NCBI GenBank assembly: GCA_039193195.1
Contig: JBCCWS010000048.1
Coordinates: 1 to 45,613, forward strand
Length of the DNA stretch: 45,613 nt
Origin: Pseudomonadota bacterium
Lineage (GTDB): Bacteria > Pseudomonadota > Gammaproteobacteria > Steroidobacterales > JBCBZW01
Reading direction: 5' to 3'
A program made the translations under genes and the position numbers. The notes beneath the pieces were generated by a model. That model did not search any database. It saw nothing but the letters and a program-made list of their open reading frames with translations, and was not told where the DNA came from. This document shows, piece by piece, positions 40,842-45,613 of this stretch (its first letter is position 1; every line of letters starts with the position of its first letter).

Positions 40842-41840
40842 GTGACCACCACAACCCGGATCGTATCTTTGGATAGTGCCTACTTTGCGGTGCGCCCGGA
40901 CCTGGTGTTGCAGGCGAAGGAGATCTTTCGCATCCGCCCTTCGGCGCTTGAGGCAGGGGAGAAGCGCCTGTTGCTTACAGCGCAAGCTATCGCGGGCGGC
41001 CGACGCGCAGACCGCTGGGGACACCACACGGAAGCGGTGATCAAAAAGTTCTGTGCCAGCACCGCGGCTTGCGGGCAACCACCGCTTCCTTGGTGGGAAC
41101 TGCTAGAGGATGCACACCAATACGATGGCGTAGAAGGAGTGGCGAGTCGCACAGGGAACCGCCCGCTAGGCACGACCAACCGTTATCTTGTCGATGCCGA
41201 TCGCCTGTCTTCAGCGCTGATAAGCGCCAAATTGTCGCCAGCCCAGCTAGCCGAGACGAGCGCCTGGCCTGAGACTTTCGTGCAAGCGCTTCTCGACGGC
41301 CGTTGGCCGTCGGTGAGCCAGCAGACGGCGCGCCATTTGGAGGATCAGTTTGCCGAGAGCATCGTCGCGCCAGTTACCGGGAAGCCGCCTGCGGCTGATT
41401 TGGTAGCCGTCGGGGCGTTGACTGAGAGCGGGATCAATCGTCCCCTTCGCGTGTTCCTCGCCCTCGCGGTGGCTGCGGCAGTGGGGACAGCCACCTGGTG
41501 GTGGCGCGAGACAGTCCCTACCTCGCCCGCCACAACGCCACTCCCCGTCGAGCTTGTCGGCTACTGGGACTACGACGAGATCGACGCTCAGCACCTCAGC
41601 CACGGCTTGCGGGTGTTGGAAGCGCCAGGCGCCGCGTTTGGCACGCAATGGCAGCGCCGCCTGGAGCTCGCCGACCACGGCGAACTCCGCCCGCGCGCCC
41701 GCCGGCTTTGGCCCGTCGAGCTGCACCGCGACGCTCGCCGGGTCTGCATCAACTACCCCGGCTATCCCACCTACGCGGCCTTCATCGACGCACCGGGGGA
41801 CGACGCTGACGGGGTGTACCGGCTCGGCCCGTGTGAATGA
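40842..41840 (+). CDS. Membrane-anchored protein, putative HTH cytoplasmic part and novel periplasmic C-terminal domain
   Basis: The 332-aa frame starts at a GTG (40842) with a poor Shine-Dalgarno. Residues 1-180 are cytoplasmic and contain a stretch that looks like a helix-turn-helix (LSPAQLAETSAWPETFVQAL, 131-150, then VSQQTARHLEDQ). One membrane helix follows (202-221, LRVFLALAVAAAVGTATWWW). Residues about 236-332 form a domain seen again at the end of the next gene, with RRVCINYPGYPTYAAFID and a GPC C-terminus (C302, C331). The layout recalls ToxR-type regulators with a periplasmic sensor, though the HTH call is weak and the domain could instead bind a partner. The next gene starts 100 bp away. 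Confidence 0.7.
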   Translation: MTTTTRIVSLDSAYFAVRPDLVLQAKEIFRIRPSALEAGEKRLLLTAQAIAGGRRADRWGHHTEAVIKKFCASTAACGQPPLPWWELLEDAHQYDGVEGVASRTGNRPLGTTNRYLVDADRLSSALISAKLSPAQLAETSAWPETFVQALLDGRWPSVSQQTARHLEDQFAESIVAPVTGKPPAADLVAVGALTESGINRPLRVFLALAVAAAVGTATWWWRETVPTSPATTPLPVELVGYWDYDEIDAQHLSHGLRVLEAPGAAFGTQWQRRLELADHGELRPRARRLWPVELHRDARRVCINYPGYPTYAAFIDAPGDDADGVYRLGPCE

Positions 41841-41940
41841 CCTACTTCATCACCTAGATAATCGCCAATAGTCACTGGATACTCACCTGGCGCAAGGGAC
41901 ACCGTGACCTCGACGGATACGGGTTAGAAGGAGACTTCGC

Positions 41941-44526
41941 GTGAGTAGATTGCTCCGAACGATCTGGGCGCAGCATCCCGGGCTCACGGCATGCTGCTGG
42001 ATGTTCCTGGCGGTGTTGAGCGCGGGCGTTCCGAGGGCGCATAGCGCCACCTTCGAGCAGCTGGTGACCGATACGGCACCGCCCGTGAGCGACGCTGAAG
42101 TGGCGCGGCTTAAGGCCAATCTCGTGGGTGCTTACCGGCCGGTGACCATCGTCAACACGCGCTACCTGGTGAACGCGAAGCCCCCCGGCGGCCCCGTGTT
42201 CCTCAAGACGCACGGCTCGACCACTCGGGACAAGCGCCCGCCGAAGTACAACGTGTTGGAGTGGCAGCTGGAGGTAGAAGGCCAGATGACCGTGAGCGCG
42301 CAATCGATCGCCGAGATTCGCGCGTACTGGGACAGATTGGAGCGCGAAGCGGTCGAGCTCCAAGAGTCTGTGCAATCACTGACCGAGGAGCAGCGCACGG
42401 CCACTGGCAAGGCCAAGACGACACTACGGGATCGATTCAAGGAGACGCGCGCGCGAGAGCGCCGGAACAAACGAGATCTAGCCACCACCAAGGTGATGCA
42501 CGCCGTGTTCGAGGACGCGTTGCGGGAGGAGATCGCTGCGCTGAACTTCGCCCTGATACGTGCCAGGTCAGCGGTAGCCGTGAACTACCATGAATCGACT
42601 GATTCGGTGAGCAATCTCGAGCAGCTGACGGAATCGATCGCGCTGCGAGAACCGCTGCTGATCTTCGACGGGGGCTTCTACCTGTTCGAGGCCCGTCCGT
42701 CGCCGCGATTCAAGCGCTACGAACGGCGCGGGCCCAACGTTGGCTCGCAGACGCGAGCGATCCTCAACGACACCTACAATCGCTGGGGCGAGCGTTGCGC
42801 TGTGCTGCGCAAGTTCAGCGCTGACCTGCAAGACAACAGTTTGGTTCAGCGCTGCGAGACCACGCGCGATCAACTGTTGCAGTGGCCGGGTGTGATCGAA
42901 CGATCCAACCACCTTTTCTGGGGCGAAGTGGCTGTGCCGGAACCCACCCCGGCTGAGCAAAATCTGTTCCTCCGTCCTACGCGGCGCGGCCTCGTGCCGG
43001 CCGCGGCCTGGCCGCCCCTCGATTACATGCAGGTGCGCGATTGCTCGACGGCGCAACTCGACTACGAGCGGATTCGAGGCCGCAGCTTCGCCGACACCTT
43101 GTGGTCGCTTGAGCGCCGGCCGCGCTACGCGGCGCGCCAACAGGTGATCGGCAAGAACTGGGATGCAGCGCTGGCGACGCGCTACCGCAACACCGGATCG
43201 CTGGGAGCGGCCATCTTCCTGCGTGCCGACGGAGTGATCGGCATCGACAACGTCTTCGATGATCAGCATCGATGGGCCTATGAGGAGAAGGGTATCGTGC
43301 TGCGCTTGTTCGCCGGCGAGATCACCCTCACGGTGGACCCGCAGTACGATGGGATCATGATCCTCAATCACGTTCAGGCACAGAACGATCGCCTGTACAC
43401 CTATCGTATGCGCTTGCTAATGCAGTACAGCGCCAGCCCCTTGTCTCGGTACGGGTTGAACGTGGATTATCTCAACAGTCTCGGCAGACGGCCGGCGATG
43501 CCCAGGGCGCTCGGACTCTGCGACGCGAGTGGAAAGCCGATCAGGGTGGTGGGCAGGATACCAAAGCAAGCAGCCTCCCCGCCCCCATCGCCTGCGGCCC
43601 GTCAGGCACCCCCGGTCACCGCCGGGAGAGTGCCTGAGCGCGCCGCCGTCCCGACACCCGGCTTGCAACCGCTGGCGAATTCGAGCTTCGAAGCGCCACG
43701 CGTTGCTCAGTATCAGTTCGCGATGGAGCAGTGGCAGGGTCAACGCCATGGCGTGGTGACTCCGCCCGCGACGATGTACCCAGGGGGGCTGGCGCCCGGG
43801 GGGCGGCAGGTCGCGTACCTGTCCAAGGCGGGCTCGTGGATGGCGCAGACCCTTTCCCATCCGCCAGCACCGGGCTGGACTTACACTTTGCAAGTGTGGG
43901 CCGGAAATCGGTTGGAGCCTGGCTTCGAGTCCGGCCATTTCCACCTGGAGTTGCTTTCCGGGGAGGAGGTGGTCGCGAGCAGACGCTTCGCAACGCCACA
44001 GAAGGGCGAGTTTGCCCCCTTCGACCTCATCTACGAGGCACCGAACACACCGCTGGTGGGGGCGTTGACCGTGCGCGTGAGAAACGAAGATGCACGTCAG
44101 GTGAACTACGACCTATTGCGCTTGTACGCCTATCCGCCCGGTAGCGGCGAGACGCCACCCGCGCTCACCCGGGAGAATCGTTCTGCGACGCCCGAGACCG
44201 CTGTCACCGCCCCTGTACAAAGGGCCACGGAGATCGTGGGTTTTTGGGACTACGATGCGATCGATGGGCAGGCCATTGCGGCCGGGTTGATCCTGCGTGC
44301 GCAGACGGGTAGCGCGCTAGGCGAGCGATGGTCCTCCGTCCTCGAACTCAAGCACCATGATCGGCTGCGCCCCCGTGCAAGGTCCCTTTGGCCCGTGCAC
44401 CTGAAGCGCGACGAGAGACGTGTGTGTATCAACTTCCCAGGGTATCCGAGTTACAGCGCCTTCATCGACATAGACGGCGATGCGCATGATGGCGTGTATG
44501 CGTTCGGTCCGTGCACAGGTGACTGA
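41941..44526 (+). CDS. Large secreted protein sharing the novel C-terminal domain
   Basis: A GTG at 41941 has AAGGAG 7 bp upstream. A signal peptide (LTACCWMFLAVLSAGVPRAH, cleavage near HSA) leads the 861-aa product. Residues about 120-210 are highly charged and helical (LEREAVELQESVQSLTEEQR, DRFKETRARERRNKRDLATT), suggesting a coiled coil. A central region (about 215-535) is unrecognised. A proline-rich linker (about 545-575) precedes a jelly-roll-like segment (LANSSFEAPRVAQYQFAMEQ...GWTYTLQVWAGNR, about 578-710), similar to carbohydrate-binding modules. Residues 763-861 repeat the domain of the preceding membrane-anchored protein (FWDYDAID, RRVCINFPGYPSYSAFID, GPC). Two adjacent proteins with one new domain point to a joint envelope system. 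No catalytic motif is seen. Confidence 0.75.
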   Translation: MSRLLRTIWAQHPGLTACCWMFLAVLSAGVPRAHSATFEQLVTDTAPPVSDAEVARLKANLVGAYRPVTIVNTRYLVNAKPPGGPVFLKTHGSTTRDKRPPKYNVLEWQLEVEGQMTVSAQSIAEIRAYWDRLEREAVELQESVQSLTEEQRTATGKAKTTLRDRFKETRARERRNKRDLATTKVMHAVFEDALREEIAALNFALIRARSAVAVNYHESTDSVSNLEQLTESIALREPLLIFDGGFYLFEARPSPRFKRYERRGPNVGSQTRAILNDTYNRWGERCAVLRKFSADLQDNSLVQRCETTRDQLLQWPGVIERSNHLFWGEVAVPEPTPAEQNLFLRPTRRGLVPAAAWPPLDYMQVRDCSTAQLDYERIRGRSFADTLWSLERRPRYAARQQVIGKNWDAALATRYRNTGSLGAAIFLRADGVIGIDNVFDDQHRWAYEEKGIVLRLFAGEITLTVDPQYDGIMILNHVQAQNDRLYTYRMRLLMQYSASPLSRYGLNVDYLNSLGRRPAMPRALGLCDASGKPIRVVGRIPKQAASPPPSPAARQAPPVTAGRVPERAAVPTPGLQPLANSSFEAPRVAQYQFAMEQWQGQRHGVVTPPATMYPGGLAPGGRQVAYLSKAGSWMAQTLSHPPAPGWTYTLQVWAGNRLEPGFESGHFHLELLSGEEVVASRRFATPQKGEFAPFDLIYEAPNTPLVGALTVRVRNEDARQVNYDLLRLYAYPPGSGETPPALTRENRSATPETAVTAPVQRATEIVGFWDYDAIDGQAIAAGLILRAQTGSALGERWSSVLELKHHDRLRPRARSLWPVHLKRDERRVCINFPGYPSYSAFIDIDGDAHDGVYAFGPCTGD

Positions 44527-44610
44527 GTGTTCTGGATCCGATCGCCTGGTAGCCAAAGCACGCTAATCCTGACTTGCTGTTGGACCCGCAGCGACAAGCC
44601 CCGACATGCC

Positions 44611-44699
44611 TGATGGATAAAATCTCTTGGATGAGCTTAGACGAGTGAATCCATCATAATGAGGTCCAAATTCGAAGCAATTTGGTGTCGATGATGGAT
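44611..44699. promoter_or_regulatory. Candidate Lrp-type operator region (three TGATGGAT-type sites)
   Basis: TGATGGAT occurs at 44611-44618, its reverse complement ATCCATCA at 44649-44656, and TGATGGAT again at 44692-44699, overlapping the start codon of the Lrp-family gene. Lrp proteins often autoregulate by binding spaced inverted sites. The spacing (38 and 43 bp) is close to four turns of DNA. Confidence 0.4.
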
Positions 44700-45146
44700 A
44701 AGATTGATCGAAAGCTGCTTACGCAAATCCAAGTCAACAACCGGCGTACATCCGAGGACTTGGCACAGGAGTTGGGTACGTCGCCGGCGTCCGTGCAGAG
44801 GCGGCTCAAGAGGCTCAGAGAAAGCGGCGTCGTCGAGGCAGATGTGTCATTGCTCTGCCCCAAGGCGGTTGACCGCGAGCTACTCCTGCTGGTTCAGGTG
44901 ACGCTTGAACGGGAGCGGGTGGAGCTGATCGCAGAGTTCGAGAAGCAGATGCAGAAGCTGCCCGAGGTGCAACAGTGCTACTACGTCACGGGTGATCATG
45001 ACTACGTGCTGCTGGTCACGGCGAAGTCCATGGAGGAGTACGAGCGATTTACGCAGGAGAACTTCTTTGCAAACGCCAACATGCGGCGATTCCATACGAC
45101 TGTGGTGATGCGGAGAGTTAAAGTTGGGCTCTCGCTTCCTGTTTGA
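44691..45146 (+). CDS. Lrp/AsnC-family transcriptional regulator
   Basis: The ATG at 44691 (or 44694) is likely; TTG and GTG codons at 44682 and 44685 are alternatives. The 151-aa product has the N-terminal HTH (KLLTQIQVNNRRTSEDLAQE, LGTSPASVQRRLKRLRESGV) and the RAM ligand-binding domain (QQCYYVTGDHDYVLLVTAKS, EEYERFTQENFFANANMRRF). The length is typical. Members sense amino acids and bind DNA as octamers. The next gene in the same direction (45243) looks like diaminopropionate ammonia-lyase, so this regulator probably activates that catabolic gene. The inducer would then be an amino acid such as 2,3-diaminopropionate, which is inference. Confidence 0.9.
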   Translation: MMDKIDRKLLTQIQVNNRRTSEDLAQELGTSPASVQRRLKRLRESGVVEADVSLLCPKAVDRELLLLVQVTLERERVELIAEFEKQMQKLPEVQQCYYVTGDHDYVLLVTAKSMEEYERFTQENFFANANMRRFHTTVVMRRVKVGLSLPV

Positions 45147-45242
45147 ACGCCTGACGCGTTTGCTGCGTAAAGCGCGTGGGTCCGTGTCAGGTCACTCAGT
45201 CTCTCGCGCTGCACAGATGCTGGCTCCAGCAACTCCGCGACG

Positions 45243-45613
45243 ATGCGCCTTCAGCTAAATCCGTCATTCGACCCGACCTTTCCGTACGAGTGTCTTGAAG
45301 ACATCCCCGTTGACCTGGCGCGAGCGGCGCTTGCGCGGAAGGAACTTCGCGGCTGGGGTCTTGCGCCGCGAACACCCCTACATCGCTTGCCAAACCTTGC
45401 GATCGAAGTGGGTGTTGGCGAGCTGTTTATAAAGGACGAGGGTCTGCGCGAGCCGCTTAAGAGTTTCAAGTCGCTGGGTGGTGCGTACGCTTTGGGTGAG
45501 ACCTTGCGCGATCGGACTGAGCGAGAATGGGGCGTTCGGCCGGATTACGCCTCGTTGTTTGATCGCAAACACTCGGATCCGGACTACTGCGCCGTCGCGG
45601 TCACCGACGGAAA
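45243..45613 (+). CDS. Diaminopropionate ammonia-lyase-like PLP enzyme, N-terminal part
   Basis: An ATG at 45243 opens a frame that runs off the right edge (123 complete codons). It reads as the N-terminus of a fold-type II PLP enzyme: TPLHRLPNLA, LFIKDEGLRE and the lysine motif PLKSFKSLGGAYA, with K76 as the expected Schiff-base residue. The cut end reads AVAVTDG, matching the ATDGNHGR motif that marks diaminopropionate ammonia-lyase. That enzyme turns 2,3-diaminopropionate into pyruvate and ammonia. A related threonine-dehydratase-type activity cannot be excluded without the C-terminus. It follows the Lrp-family regulator by 96 bp. Confidence 0.75.
   Translation, partial: MRLQLNPSFDPTFPYECLEDIPVDLARAALARKELRGWGLAPRTPLHRLPNLAIEVGVGELFIKDEGLREPLKSFKSLGGAYALGETLRDRTEREWGVRPDYASLFDRKHSDPDYCAVAVTDG

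Noticed and set aside
42568-43371. 267-codon antisense frame inside the 861-aa secreted protein gene
   Set aside because: It is the shadow of a strong coding frame and shows no recognisable motif.
44580-44620. Promoter (TTGGAC plus GATAAAAT) before the Lrp-family gene
   Set aside because: The spacing between the elements is far from the usual 16-18 bp, so they do not form a credible pair.

Overview
The window is GC-rich, gene-dense bacterial DNA. It reads as a free-living, probably aquatic Gammaproteobacterium. The basis is a FecI/FecR/TonB-receptor signalling set, a second TonB-dependent receptor, HflK/HflC-type proteins, BLUF photoreceptors, a PAS-GGDEF diguanylate cyclase, an Lrp-family regulator and a putative PEP-CTERM-type surface protein. 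This taxonomic view is inference from gene content. There is no rRNA, tRNA, CRISPR array or intact insertion sequence, and both ends of the window cut through genes (a WD40 protein on the left, a PLP enzyme on the right).

Layout. 1-4.0 kb: the tail of a WD40 protein with near-identical tandem repeats, an APH/ecdysteroid-kinase-like phosphotransferase, and a secreted beta-propeller-like protein. 4.3-10.7 kb: ECF sigma factor, FecR anti-sigma factor and an STN-containing TonB-dependent receptor, facing a secreted fusion of a CE2/SGNH esterase with a GH128-type beta-glucanase. 11.1-17.9 kb: a leftward run of small secreted or membrane proteins, including two adjacent paralogues that are both frameshifted, a DUF4097-like protein and an Asp-box (sialidase-fold) protein. 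18.2-24.9 kb: a second TonB-dependent receptor, an unrecognised 480-aa protein, a two-PAS diguanylate cyclase and an S41 peptidase. 25-30.4 kb: a putative PEP-CTERM protein, a secreted TonB-C-like protein, an SDR with its TetR regulator, and an AraC-type regulator.

The most unusual block is 30.6-37.9 kb. It is a tightly coupled operon: a histidine-rich polytopic membrane protein, three different SPFH (HflK/HflC/stomatin-like) proteins, a P1B-type metal-transport ATPase and a DUF2490-like outer-membrane protein. It lies divergent from the AraC-type regulator. The order suggests a membrane-microdomain-organised metal transport system spanning both membranes, which is inference. To its right, 38.6-40.4 kb holds two consecutive BLUF blue-light receptors behind a 249-aa protein of unknown function. 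At 40.8-44.5 kb a membrane-anchored, possibly DNA-binding protein and a large secreted protein end in the same unrecognised domain of about 97 residues, with two cysteines. The window closes with an Lrp/AsnC regulator and the start of a diaminopropionate ammonia-lyase-like gene.

A 42-bp dispersed repeat occurs at three places (1660-1701, twice in inverted orientation within 15483-15584, and 24942-24983). It is always at or beyond gene 3' ends, and in one case it encodes the last 13 residues and stop codon of a protein.
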